From JBFFMO01 sp041390025 (GTDB lineage: Bacteria; Myxococcota_A; Bradymonadia; Bradymonadales; Bradymonadaceae): 64,000 bases of DNA. Within the stretch, counting starts at the first letter, position 1; every line of letters begins with the position of its first letter. This document shows positions 47,484-57,938 of this stretch, one piece after another. A program made the position numbers and the translations under genes. Where the stretch lies: contig JAWKQR010000013.1 of the NCBI GenBank assembly GCA_041390025.1, positions 1 through 64,000 on the forward strand, written 5' to 3'. The notes beneath the pieces were generated by a model. That model did no database searches. It was not told where the DNA came from and was given only the letters and a program-made list of their open reading frames with translations.

Positions 47484-48527
47484 ATGAGCCTTCGGCCCAC
47501 ACAACGGACCTCAAACACGCCGGTCCTCGCGCTCGCGATGGGATTGGCGGTGGTTCTTCATGTGCCCTTGCTTGCCTTCATCGCGTTGTGGGGGCCCGAG
47601 TCGGCAGGCATGCCGCGGCTTCGCGCCACGCCAAAACAATCAAATGCCGAGTTCTCCGTGCGGGTTGTGTCCCAAGCACCCAAGAAGGAAAAGGCCAAAG
47701 AACAGCAAGAGGACGAGCCGGCGCAATTTGTGACCGCACCACTTCCCGACGTTGTTGAGGTGCCTGAAAAAGCGCGTTTTTTGGACAGAGTCTCGTCGAG
47801 CACCGAGCGCGAAACCGTCCGCCGTGCGCTTCCCGGGGCGAAGGCGCAGCCCACCGCGAGCACATCGCCAGGCCCGCCAAAGAAGAAATCAGGCGAGACT
47901 GCCACGCAAAACCAACCTGCGAGTACCGATGCGACGACAAAATCGGGCCTCGAAGAGGAGCCCGGTTTGAACGGGCGAGTGGCCGAAAGACAGGCTTCGG
48001 ATGTTCCGCTTCGTGAGGCGGAACCCATGCTCAACGCTGGCGGCGGTGATCCCCTCGCGCGGATTGCATTGCCCAACTTCTCCAACACCCGCATTACGGC
48101 TCCCAATGGGGAGGATGGGTCCATCGACTATCTGCGTGACGTTGATGAAGGAGACAAAACCCTTTTGAACCGCAAGGAGTCTCGATACGCGGCGTTTTTT
48201 GATCGCGTGAAGCTTCAGATCAAGGACGAATGGTCGCCGGTGAGCGAGTACCGCAAACGCGACCCGTACGGGAACGTGTTTGGGGTCAAAGACCGCTACT
48301 CCCAGGTGCGTGTCACGCTGAACGGCGACGGGACGGTCCGACAACTGTATATGGCGCGCCCATCGGGGCTCGAGTTCTTCGACGACGAAGCTGTGCGAAG
48401 CATTCGGGCCGCCGCGCCATTCCACAACCCGCCGGAGGGCCTGAAGGACGATGACGGTCTCGTGCACTTTACGTTCGGCTTCTACTTTGAAGTTTCCGCC
48501 GGACCATCGATGCGAATGTTTCGCTAG
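47484..48527 (+). CDS. TonB/TolA-like energy-transducer protein
   Basis: 347 residues with a TonB-like layout: one N-terminal membrane helix (VLALAMGLAVVLHVPLLAFI), a long charged Pro/Ala/Lys-rich periplasmic linker (KEKAKEQQEDEPAQ and following), and a C-terminal TonB/TolA-type domain (about 250-345: FFDRVKLQIKDEWSPVSEYR, YSQVRVTLNGDGTVRQLYMA, FFDDEAVRSIRAAAPFHNPP). No ExbB/ExbD genes are near. ATG 47484 is preferred over GTG 47439 because it begins just before the membrane helix. It ends overlapping the DtxR-family gene by 4 bp convergently, hinting at metal uptake, though this is weak. Confidence 0.8.
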   Translation: MSLRPTQRTSNTPVLALAMGLAVVLHVPLLAFIALWGPESAGMPRLRATPKQSNAEFSVRVVSQAPKKEKAKEQQEDEPAQFVTAPLPDVVEVPEKARFLDRVSSSTERETVRRALPGAKAQPTASTSPGPPKKKSGETATQNQPASTDATTKSGLEEEPGLNGRVAERQASDVPLREAEPMLNAGGGDPLARIALPNFSNTRITAPNGEDGSIDYLRDVDEGDKTLLNRKESRYAAFFDRVKLQIKDEWSPVSEYRKRDPYGNVFGVKDRYSQVRVTLNGDGTVRQLYMARPSGLEFFDDEAVRSIRAAAPFHNPPEGLKDDDGLVHFTFGFYFEVSAGPSMRMFR

Positions 48528-49177
48528 ATTTCCGAGACCAGCAGCCGGGACGCCAGCGATCGGCTCACCGGGGTCTCGTCTGCCCCAATCCTAAGCGTCA
48601 TCTGGCCATCGAACGGGAGGACGTCGACCACGGTGACGTGAGCTTCGGGGATGAGGCCAATCTTGGCAAGGTGCCGAAGAACATCGGGATTCTGGTCCAG
48701 CACACGTGCAAGACGCACCGTCAGCCCTGGGGGTGTCTCGTGCAGCGGGATGAGCTCTCGATGATGAACCTCGCCATCCGCGGTGGGTATGGGATCGCCG
48801 TGCGGATCAAATCGCGGATTGTCCAAGAAAGCATCAATGCGTTCGGCGAGGATATCACTGACGGCGTGCTCCAGGTTTTCGGCCTCGGCATGGACCTCGT
48901 CCCACGTGTACCCAAGGGTCTCGACGAGGAACATCTCGATCAGGCGGTGTTTGCGGATCACGCGAAGTGCAGCCAGCGTCCCGCGCTCGCGAAGGTGCGC
49001 GCCTTTGTAGGGCTGATACGTCACAAAATCTTCGGCGGCGAGGGTCTGCAGCATCGAGGTCACCGAAGGCTGAGAGACTTGCAGCGCCTCAGCGATGGCT
49101 TTGGTTGTCGCACGAATCCCCTGCGCCTCCATGTGGTAGATCGCTTTGAGGTAGTTTTCGACCGACACCGTCGTCAT
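48524..49177 (-). CDS. DtxR/MntR-family metal-dependent repressor
   Basis: 217 residues. N-terminal winged helix (ENYLKAIYHMEAQGIRATTK, then SQPSVTSMLQTLAAEDFVTY), a dimerisation/metal-binding domain (RKHRLIEMFLVETLGYTWDE, HAEAENLEHAVSDILAERID) with the His/Glu-rich segment typical of DtxR/IdeR, and a C-terminal FeoA/SH3-like domain (about 150-217). It should repress iron- or manganese-transport genes when metal is bound. Three-domain form is IdeR-like more than MntR (which lacks the SH3 domain). Convergent with the TonB-like gene. Confidence 0.9.
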   Translation of the reverse strand: MTTVSVENYLKAIYHMEAQGIRATTKAIAEALQVSQPSVTSMLQTLAAEDFVTYQPYKGAHLRERGTLAALRVIRKHRLIEMFLVETLGYTWDEVHAEAENLEHAVSDILAERIDAFLDNPRFDPHGDPIPTADGEVHHRELIPLHETPPGLTVRLARVLDQNPDVLRHLAKIGLIPEAHVTVVDVLPFDGQMTLRIGADETPVSRSLASRLLVSEI

Positions 49178-49206
49178 TAGCGCCTCAACCCGTTGAAAGT
49201 GGGTAA

Positions 49207-49941
49207 CTATCGCAACATTTCAAAATAGTCCAACGCCAGACGTACACCCTCGTCGTTCGGATGTTCGCGGGCGATGCGCACTAGCTCATCTTTCAAACCC
49301 AATCGCGCTGCGACCATCGCTTGTGACCCCACGGTGTCGTCGACGAGGCGGGTTGCATGCGCGAAGCATAGCTCCGGGGCCACGGGGGCCACCTCGTCTA
49401 TGGCGTCGATCCACCATACCTCGCCGGCATACGCAGGGCCAAACGTGCGATGCCATCCGTCCTGAAGGCCCGGCGGAGAGACCGCTAAAATGGCCTCGTC
49501 GAACCCCGTTTCGGTTGGCCCAGTGACCACGATGGCCTGCGCACAACTGCGGCGGGCGAAGTCGTAGATTTCGTGGAGCGCCGTTGCCCGATTGTTGCCC
49601 ACAGTCGTGCCAATGGCCACGACGACGTCCGCGGGACTCGTGAAGTCTCTGAGGTCACCGAGGATCCATGTTTGAGACGGATGCTTCGCTTTGGCGGCGG
49701 TCAGAAATGGTTCAAATGCTTCTACGCCAGTGTAGTGCACCAAAGTGTGTTCTTGTAAATAATTGACAAGTGCGCCGTCGGCGCACCCGAGGTCGACAAT
49801 GTTCCTGGCAATAGGCCCCATTAAATCGAGCGATATTGATGCCCACGTGAGTCGAATTCCCCGGTCAATCTCGCTTCTCCATCCGCTCCTTGCAGCTGCG
49901 CCAATGTGGTATTGTTTTTCGTCGTAGAATCCGCCTACCAT
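49207..49941 (-). CDS. Class I SAM-dependent methyltransferase
   Basis: 244 residues. Motif I NIVDLGCADGALVNYL and acidic loop VHYTGVEAFEPFL are clear SAM-binding signatures; ILGDLRDFTSPADVVVAIG provides motif II/III. The methyl acceptor is unknown. ATG 49941 overlaps the corrected end of the Ser/Thr kinase gene (kinase stop TAG at 49935-49937), so the two are coupled. It may act on a product or partner of the kinase, which is a guess. Confidence 0.8.
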   Translation of the reverse strand: MVGGFYDEKQYHIGAAARSGWRSEIDRGIRLTWASISLDLMGPIARNIVDLGCADGALVNYLQEHTLVHYTGVEAFEPFLTAAKAKHPSQTWILGDLRDFTSPADVVVAIGTTVGNNRATALHEIYDFARRSCAQAIVVTGPTETGFDEAILAVSPPGLQDGWHRTFGPAYAGEVWWIDAIDEVAPVAPELCFAHATRLVDDTVGSQAMVAARLGLKDELVRIAREHPNDEGVRLALDYFEMLR

Positions 49942-52900
49942 GGTCGCTCGCGATGCGCTTCGTAGAGGGGTTCGAGCGGCTGCAGAAGCGAAAGGCGCTT
50001 CGCGTCCCGTGCCGCCGAAAACGCGATTTCCAGCGATTCGCCCGCCTCGTGCGGTGCGACGCGCAACAGCCGGATCCCGTCCCACGCGCTTTGTAGGACC
50101 TGTGTCATGTCCTCCACGATCGCATCAGGGCGTGGCAGGAAATCGCATGAATGGCCACAACCGCAAAAGAATGCAGGTTTCGCGTGGCGCGGTGGTGGTC
50201 CGCAACCTGCGAGAGCACCAGAAGCGCCTCCGACGGCCGCTTCCCGTCGCGCAGTAGAAGCGCGAGCGTGACCCGCGCGGTCATGCTGTCGTCCGATCCG
50301 AGGCTCTCGTAGAGCTGGATGGCTTTCATGTTCCACTCCAGCCCGCGCTCGATCTGCCCTTCCTCGCGGTAAAGCTCCGCGAGGTCATTTTGGCAGTCTG
50401 CCACGCCAATCTGGTGTTCGAGTCGCTCGAACACGGCCATGGCATCGCGCGAGAAATCTCGCGCTTCTCGGTACCTTCGGGTCTGTCGCATGACGTCCCC
50501 AAGCCCGTTCAGGCATCGCCCTTCCCCGACGTGGTCCGCCTCGCTGACGAACGTCGCTCGCGCCTTCTCCATCAACGTCGCCGCCACATCAAACTGCGCC
50601 TGCGCTTGACGAACACGGCCCATCCCCAAGAGGGCTCGGGCTCGGACGCGTGGCTGCGCGGTACCTATATCCAGCGCCTTTTGGAACAGGTTGGCCGCCC
50701 GATGCAGGTCCATCTGCGCCAACATACACTCACCTTGCAAGGCCAACGCGAGGGCTAAAGTATCCCACTTGTTCTTGCGTGCCTCGATGCTGCCGGTTTC
50801 CGCCTGCCGGAAGGCTTCGCCCAAGTGACCTTGCTGAAGGTGCATTTGCGCTTCGATCAGGTGTGCCTGTCCGCGGAGTGGATCTGCAAGCTTGACGGGC
50901 AACGTTCGCGCGAGCCCCCAAAAGGCGCGCAGATGGCGTGTTGCCTCGTCAAACTCACAACGCTCGACGCGTGTTTCTGCCGCCGCGAGGCGATGCGGCA
51001 ATGATGCCTTCAATTCGTTGGCTTGTTCGAGATGCCGCGCCATGCGGTCCGAGAACGGGAACTCTCGCCGGGGATACCGACGAAACAACATCTCAACACA
51101 CGCCGCGTTGACGGCCTCCCAACGTCCTTGCTCTTCCGCGTCCTTCTGGATGCTCTCTCGCAGAAGGCCGTGGCTGAATGCCCACCCGTCGTCGCGGCGC
51201 TCAGCAAGGCCTTCGGACAGCAGGATGCCAACGAGGTCCATCGGAGGTTGAATGCCCGTTAAGTCGCAGGCGAGCGCCCACTCCTCGCGCTGAATCTCAA
51301 GGCCGAGGGCTGCGGCGATCTCAAGCGCGATGAGGTCGGACTCAGGCCGAGACGCGACCAATCGGAATACACGCGAGCGCCAGAGCGCATGAATATCATC
51401 CGGGATCTCGACGGTCTCGCCGTCGCCAAGGATAAACCCCTTGGGGCCAAACATGAGCTTACCGCGCGCGACCATGTCGCCCACGATCTGGACGGCAAAC
51501 AAGGGGTTACCGCCCGAACGATCCTCGACTTGGTCGGCCAACCTGCCATCGAGGTAGAGCAGATCTCGCACCAGACGGTCGATCTCGACCTGTGTCAGCG
51601 GCGACAAGTTCAACGTCGTCGTGCGTGGGTGCTGCTGCATGCGCTCAAGCATCGCGCTCTCGGACTCCCGGAATGCGAGCGACTCCTCACGCACGGTCAG
51701 AATAAAGAGGACCGGGACCGGCTGAGTCTCGGCGCGTTCAACGAGGTAGTTAAGGAACATCAGCGCGTCCGGACCCCACTGTGCGTCGTCGATGACGATG
51801 ACGTAGGGACGGTCCACGGAGGTCGCCTCAAGATAGCGGCGAAGGAGTCCGTAGCGTTGGTCCACCCGCGAGATACGCAATGTATTCTGCGTGGGGAGCG
51901 CGACCTCTGGGCCGCTTGGCGCGAGGAAATCGGCGAACGCACGCGCGTCAATGTCGCGTGTAAACGGGTCGCGGCGAAGCAGCGTCTCGGCGCGCTCCAG
52001 CAGTTCATCTCTGCGCAAGCCTAGGCAGCGTGTGGCGGTCGCGAGCATCCGCGAGATGCCGTCCGACGGGCTTCCCATACCGCTGTGAACGGCGTGCATG
52101 GTTTTGGCCGCGCCGGTCTCGTTGGCGCGCCGTGCGATCCACTCGGCGAGCCGCGACTTCCCAGTACCTGCCGCACCTCGAATGATCGCGATTCGCAATT
52201 GGCGCGTTTCCCGTACATCCTTGAGCAGATCCCACAACACGTTGCGTTCGTGCTCGCGACCCACCAGCGGAATCGTGCGCAACCCAAAGAGACCCAGCCC
52301 AGCTCCAAGAAGTTGACGGGTTCCAAGGTCCACATCCCGGCGCTCCCACGATGATGGCATCGGTGGCACCCGAATCTGAATGGGTTGCCCGGTGACGATC
52401 CACTGTGAGGCGAACGCATCGAAGTCAAGGCCGCTGGCGCTCGTCTGCGCGGCGTCGTCCATGCGTTCGGTTTCGACGCGGTCGACCTGGGTGTCGTACG
52501 CCGCCGGCACTTCGGTCAGCGGCGTGGGACGGCTGGACAGCTCCGGAATCACCCGCACGTCGGCGGCATCCATGTTGTCCGGATCCCCGAGCAGAATCAG
52601 CGAATGCGCGGCGTCTGCCGCACACTGGAACCGGTCCTCGGGTGCCTTTTGAAGCAGGCGATCGATCCATTGGATGAATCCGTGAGGCAGGTCGAACCGT
52701 GGCTGAATCTGCCGGGGCGCATCCATGCTATGGGCCTTGGCGAAGCCCATCGCGTTGGACGCTGAAAACGGCAGCGTCCCGTCGACAAGCTCGAACGCCA
52801 TGATTCCCAGCGAGTAGAGGTCGGTCCACGGCCCGTAGTCGCGCCAGTACCCTCGAAACTGTTCAGGCGCCATGTAATGCGGTGTGCCCCAACCTGACTC

Positions 52901-53440
52901 CTGACTCCCTGCGCGATCGGCGGCGTCGCTGCTTCGCGCGAGCCCAAAATCAGTGAGTTTCAGGCCAGGCTCTGCGCCGCGGCACCCCACCAAAATGTTG
53001 GCGGGCTTGAGGTCCCGATGAATGATGCCGGCCGCATGTGCATGGCCGAGGGCTTCGAGCACAACCAACAACGCGGTTTGGACCTGAGGCCACCGAAGCG
53101 CCTCCTGGTACTTTCGCAGACTTCCACGCAGCGCCAATTCCATCACGATGTAAGGGCTGCCGGCGGCAAGCGCACCGCCAGATGCGGCCGATTGTTCTGC
53201 CGTCACCTCCCCGAAGTCCAATGGTGTCACGATGTTTGGGTGGGACAGCCCTGCCACCGCCCGCACTTCGTTATGAAAGGACTCAAGATACTCGTCGCGG
53301 CGAGCCCCATCGCGGGTCAGGACCTTGACGGCGACGGGTTCGCCCTCGGCGATATGCAGTCCACGCCAAACCTCGCCCATTCCGCCACGGCCGATGATGG
53401 CGTGGAGCTCAAAAGGGCCGAGTGAAATGGGTTTGGTCAT
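49935..53440 (-). CDS. Ser/Thr protein kinase fused to STAND/AAA-type ATPase and TPR domain (one frameshift)
   Basis: About 1,168 residues. PknB-type kinase domain (about 1-300): GRGGMGEVWRG, VAVKVL with the catalytic Lys, IIHRDLKPANILV, LTDFGLARSS, GTPHYMAPEQF. Then an AAA_16/STAND-type ATPase with LVGREHERNVLWDLL, P-loop IIRGAAGTGKSRLAEW and Walker B VIVIDDAQWGPDALMF. The C-terminal third is TPR-like (ALALALQGECMLAQMDLHRA, GVADCQNDLAELYREEGQIE). Near 50130 a frame change continues as IVEDMTQVLQSAWDGIRLLR and ends LYEAHRERPW at 49935, overlapping the methyltransferase start, which supports the correction. This kinase-ATPase-TPR form is typical of Myxococcota. Start ATG 53440. Confidence 0.88.
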
Positions 53441-53628
53441 GATCGTTCGCAGGCGGTTTTCTCCACAATATATCCCAATGAGACCTGCGACAACGTCCTT
53501 GGTGTGCGCTCCAGCCCAGTGGACAACACGATTGCCGCCCAGTGCCCTTGAATTTGAGCCCAATGAACGGTATTCCGTGGCGGCCCGCGGGTACCCACGC
53601 GGTCCATTTCCAAAAGCTCGCGACAACC

Positions 53629-56600
53629 ATGCCAAAACGACAAGACATTCAATCGATTTGTATTCTGGGGTCCGGCCCTATCGTCATCGGGCAGGCGTGC
53701 GAGTTTGATTATTCGGGCACTCAGGCGATTCGTGCGCTCAAGCGCGAGGGGATTCGGGTGATCCTCGTGAACTCCAATCCCGCCACAATCATGACGGATC
53801 CCGACATCGCGGATGCCACATACATCGAGCCATTGACGCCTGAGTACGTCACAAAAGTGCTCGAACGCGAGAAGCCCGACGCGCTGCTCCCCACGATGGG
53901 TGGGCAGACAGCCCTGAACTTGGCTATCAGGCTGGCAGAGATGGGCGTGCTCGAACGACTTGGCGTCGAAATGATCGGGGTGACACCTGAAGTCATCGCG
54001 AGGGCTGAGGACCGTGAGCAGTTCTTCGACATCATGCAGGAGATCGGCGTCGAGCAGCCCCGTTCAGGTGTCGCGCGGTCGATGGACGACGCTTGGAAGA
54101 TCCTCGAGCGCACTGGGTTCCCGGCCATTTTGCGACCGAGCTTCACGATGGGCGGAAGCGGAGGAAACATCGCCTACAATCGTGCCGAGTTTGAGGAGTT
54201 CATCAAGTGGTCGCTCGCCCAGAGTCCGACAAACGAAGTGCTCGTCGATGAGAGCCTCATCGGTTGGAAGGAGTACGAGCTTGAGCTGATGCGTGATCGC
54301 AACGACAACGTCGTCATCATCTGCGGCATCGAGAACCTCGACGCGCTTGGGGTACACACCGGCGACTCCATCACGGTCGCGCCGATTCAGACGCTCTCAG
54401 ACCGCGAATATCAGGGCGATGCGCGACGAAGCGATCAAAATCATTCGTGCCATCGGTGTGGAGACCGGCGGTTGCAACATCCAGTTCGCCGTCGACCCGG
54501 CGACCGGACGGCGCGTGGTCATCGAGATGAACCCGCGCGTTTCGCGATCCTCGGCGCTGGCCTCCAAGGCCACTGGGTACCCCATCATCGCAAAAGTCGC
54601 CGCCCTGCTCGCGATCGGTTACACCCTCGACGAAATCCGCAACGAGATCACGGGCAAGACGTCGGCTGCATTTGAACCGATGCTCGACTACAACGTGGTC
54701 AAAATTCCCGGTTTGCGTTCGAAAAGTTTCCGGGTGCGAGCGACCGACTCACCACGCAAATGAAAAGCGTCGGCGAGGTGATGGCCATCGGTCGCACGTT
54801 CCCTGAGGCGCTCTTGAAGGCTGTTCGTGGGCTTGAGACCAACGACATTGGCCTGACGCCCCGAATGACGCCAGCGCCGGGGACCAGCGACGCAGAAGTC
54901 CGGGAGTTCTTTGCTGCCGCGCTCATCAAGCCCACACCACAGCGACTTTTCTACGTCATCGACGCGCTTCGGGCCGGGCTGTCGGTCGCCGAAATTGCAC
55001 AGCTCACCGGCTATGATCCTTGGTTCACCGACCAGCTCGCCCACATCGTCGTCACCGAAAACGCGCTTGTTGCAGCGGGTACGCTCCCCAATGTGGACCG
55101 CGAATTGATGATGCGCGCGAAGCGACAGGGCTTTGGAGACGCCCACCTTGGTAAGCTGCTGGGCGCCACGGAGCTTGAAGTCCGGTCCAGACGCCGTGCG
55201 CTGGACGTGCACGCAGTGTTCAAACAGGTGGACACCTGCGCTGCCGAGTTTGCGGCGGTCACCTCCTACTTCTATTCCACGTTTGAGGCGGGCGAGAATG
55301 AGGCCCTACCTGACGACCGACCGTCCGTGATGATTCTTGGCGGAGGCCCCAATCGCATCGGGCAAGGCATTGAGTTTGACTACTGCGCTGTTCATGCCGC
55401 ACTGGCGCTGCGGCGCCAGGGGTATCGGACCATCATGGTCAACTGTAACCCCGAGACCGTCAGCACCGACTACGACATCTCGGACCGCCTGTACTTCGAA
55501 CCGCTGACGTTCGAGACGGTCATGAGCATCGTCGAGGCGGAGAATCCAATCGGCGTGATCTTGCAGTTTGGTGGTCAAACCCCATTGAAGCTGGCCGAAC
55601 CGCTCGCCGCGGCAGGCGTGAAGATCCTCGGGACATCCCACGATGCGATTGACCGAACCGAGGACCGCAAGCGGTTCAACGAGATCGTTGAAAAGCTCGG
55701 TCTGTCGCAGCCTGATGCCCGCATTGCAGGCTCGTTCGAAGAAGCGCTTGGGTTTGCAAATGACATCGGCTACCCGGTCTTGGTGCGACCGAGTTACGTG
55801 CTTGGTGGTTTGGCCATGCAGGTGGTCCACGAAGAGTCTGAGCTTCGTGACGTGTTCGCCCGTGCGGTCGGGGAATCGCACGGCAAAGGGGTTCTGATCG
55901 ATAAGTTCCTCGACCAAGCCATTGAGGTCGACGTCGACTGCATTCGCGATGGAACCACCGCGATCATCGGTGGGGTGATGGAGCACATCGAAGAAGCTGG
56001 CGTCCACAGCGGCGATTCCGCGTGCGTCACGCCGCCCCACCACCTGCCGGAGTCGGTGCTGCGGGTGATCCGCGAGCAAACGGTGGCGATGGCGCATGAG
56101 CTGGGCATCGTTGGTCTGATGAACGTGCAATACGCGGTGCAGGAGCGCAAAGTCTTTGTGCTTGAGGTCAATCCTCGTGCGAGCCGCACGGTGCCTTTCA
56201 TCTCGAAATCAATTGGCAAACCCCTGGCCGGTTTTGCCGCACGGCTGATGCTCGGTGAGACGCTCGCGGATGTCGGCCTGACCCGGGAGATTGTTCCAAG
56301 GCACTTCGCGGTGAAGGAGAGTGTGTTTCCGTTTACGAAGTTTCCCGAGGTGGACACGATTCTTGGGCCCGAGATGCGTTCGACGGGCGAGGTCATGGGC
56401 ATCGACAACGACTTCAATGCCGCGTTCATCAAAGCCCAGATTTCCGCGTTCAACACGCCCCCCAAGGCTGGGCGCGTGTTTGTCAGCGTGCGCGACGCCG
56501 ACAAATGGAGCGCGGTGCCCGTTTGCCGCAAGCTCATCGCGCTCGGTTTCTCGATTGTCTCCACGCGCGGCACAGCACGTTACCTCGCCGAAAACGGCGT

Positions 56601-56880
56601 TGCAGCGACGCCCATCAATAAGGTGAAGGAAGGCCAGCCGCACATCCGAGATGCCATCATCAACGGCGAGATCGCGATGGTGATCAACACCACGGTGGGG
56701 GCGCAGGCCATTCGAGATTCACGGTCGATTCGACGTGAAACCTTGAACCGAGGCGTGTCATACTTCACCACGCTTGCTGGTGCTGCAGCTGCAATCAGCG
56801 CGTTGTATGAGTCCCAAACGGCCACACCGAGCGTGCGGTCCATTCAAGAGTTTCACGCGGACGTTGAGTCGCGTGTTTGA
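53629..56880 (+). CDS. carB: Carbamoyl phosphate synthetase large subunit (two frameshifts)
   Basis: Synthesises carbamoyl phosphate from bicarbonate, ATP and ammonia for arginine and pyrimidines; about 1,083 residues. The first half has ILGSGPIVIGQACEFDYSGT, VLLPTMGGQTALNLA-type text (ALLPTMGGQTALNL), RPSFTMGGSGGNIAYN and YELELMRDRNDNVVIIC. The frame breaks near 54415 (corrected REYQAMRDEAIKIIRAIGVE) and near 54715. The second half is intact: GGGPNRIGQGIEFDYCAVHA, QFGGQTPLKLA, RPSYVLGGLAMQVVH, FVLEVNPRASRTVPFISK and the MGS-like domain (GRVFVSVRDADKWSAVPVC). ATG 53629 starts the family N-terminus. carA is not next to it here. Confidence 0.94.
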
Positions 56881-56892
56881 TTAGGTGATCCC

Positions 56893-57363
56893 ATGAAGAT
56901 TCCGATGACCAGTGAAGGTTATCGCTCATTGCGCGACGAGCTCGACCAGCTCAAGAAGGTCGAGCGACCCAAAATCGTGCAAGAAATCGAAGTCGCGCGC
57001 GCCCACGGCGACCTCAAAGAAAATGCGGAGTATCACGCAGCAAAAGAGAAACAGGGATTCGTCGAAGGCCGCATCCGAGAGATCGAGGCGAAACTGTCGA
57101 ACGCCGAGGTGATCGACGTGACACAGTTGAGCGGCACGCGTGTGGTCTTTGGGTGCACGGTGACGGTGATCGATTCGGAGACCGATGAAGAGAAGACCTA
57201 CAAGATTGTGGGCGACGACGAAGCCGACCTCAAGGCAGGAAAGATCTCGTTCAACAGCCCCATCGCACGGGCGCTTATCGGCAAAGAAGAAGGCGACGAG
57301 ACCATCATCAAAGCGCCGGGCGGCGACCGCGCCGTCGAGATCGGCGAAGTGTCCTATTCCTGA
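56893..57363 (+). CDS. greA: Transcription elongation factor GreA
   Basis: 156 residues, the family norm. Stimulates RNA polymerase to cleave backtracked RNA. N-terminal coiled coil with the catalytic tip DLKENAEYHAAKEKQGFVEG (acidic D and E residues at the tip), and C-terminal FKBP-like domain (RVVFGCTVTVIDSETDEEKT, SFNSPIARALIGKEEGDE, APGGDRAVEIGEVSY). It starts 12 bp after carB, an arrangement common in related lineages; convergent with the LOG gene by 10 bp. Confidence 0.97.
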   Translation: MKIPMTSEGYRSLRDELDQLKKVERPKIVQEIEVARAHGDLKENAEYHAAKEKQGFVEGRIREIEAKLSNAEVIDVTQLSGTRVVFGCTVTVIDSETDEEKTYKIVGDDEADLKAGKISFNSPIARALIGKEEGDETIIKAPGGDRAVEIGEVSYS

Positions 57364-57938
57364 TGCCGCCAGATGGTTTGGGTCGGCGCGCTCCACGCGC
57401 GAAGCGCTTCTAGCAGCGCTTCAATCGTCGGTTCGACACAGACCAACGCCCGATGGTGTGCGCCCAAGAACCCTTCGCGCACCATGTGATCCAGCATCGC
57501 CACAAATGGATCGTAGAATCCCTCGGTGTTGAGCAGACCAAACGGCTTGGCATGAATGCCAAGCTGTCCCCAGGTAAAAATTTCGGTGAATTCTTCGAGG
57601 GTGCCCATCCCACCGGGCATCGCGATGAAGGCATCTGAGAGCTCGGCCATCCGCGCTTTTCGCGTGTGCATTGTGTCGACGACCTGCATCTCAGTCGCGC
57701 CCGCGTGCATTCGCTCGCGGTCCGCGAGGCCTCGCGGGATGATGCCCACTACGCGACCACCGGTCTCAAGCGCGCCGTCTGCAACCGCCCCCATAAGACC
57801 CACAGATCCTCCGCCGTACACAAGCTGAATTCCCTGTTCGGCCAGTGTGCGACCGACATGAAACGCAGAGTCTCGGTAGCGAGGGTTCACGCCCGCGCTG
57901 GACCCGCAGAAAACACAGATGGCGCGAAGTTGACTCAC
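57354..57938 (-). CDS. LOG-family (TIGR00730) nucleotide phosphoribohydrolase
   Basis: 194 residues of the lysine-decarboxylase-like Rossmann family. VFCGSSAGVNPRYRD at the N-terminus, LVYGGGSVGLMGAVAD and PGGMGTLEEFTEIFTWGQLG carry the PGGxGTxxE motif that cleaves cytokinin-type riboside monophosphates; bacterial members release a base from nucleoside monophosphates. ATG 57938 overlaps the lon stop by 4 bp (ATGA), so it is translated with lon. The physiological substrate in this bacterium is unknown. Confidence 0.92.
   Translation of the reverse strand: MSQLRAICVFCGSSAGVNPRYRDSAFHVGRTLAEQGIQLVYGGGSVGLMGAVADGALETGGRVVGIIPRGLADRERMHAGATEMQVVDTMHTRKARMAELSDAFIAMPGGMGTLEEFTEIFTWGQLGIHAKPFGLLNTEGFYDPFVAMLDHMVREGFLGAHHRALVCVEPTIEALLEALRAWSAPTQTIWRHQE

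Noticed and set aside
55306..56130. 274-codon open frame on the minus strand inside carB
   Set aside because: Antisense shadow of a conserved gene; His/Arg/Val-rich composition typical of shadow frames.
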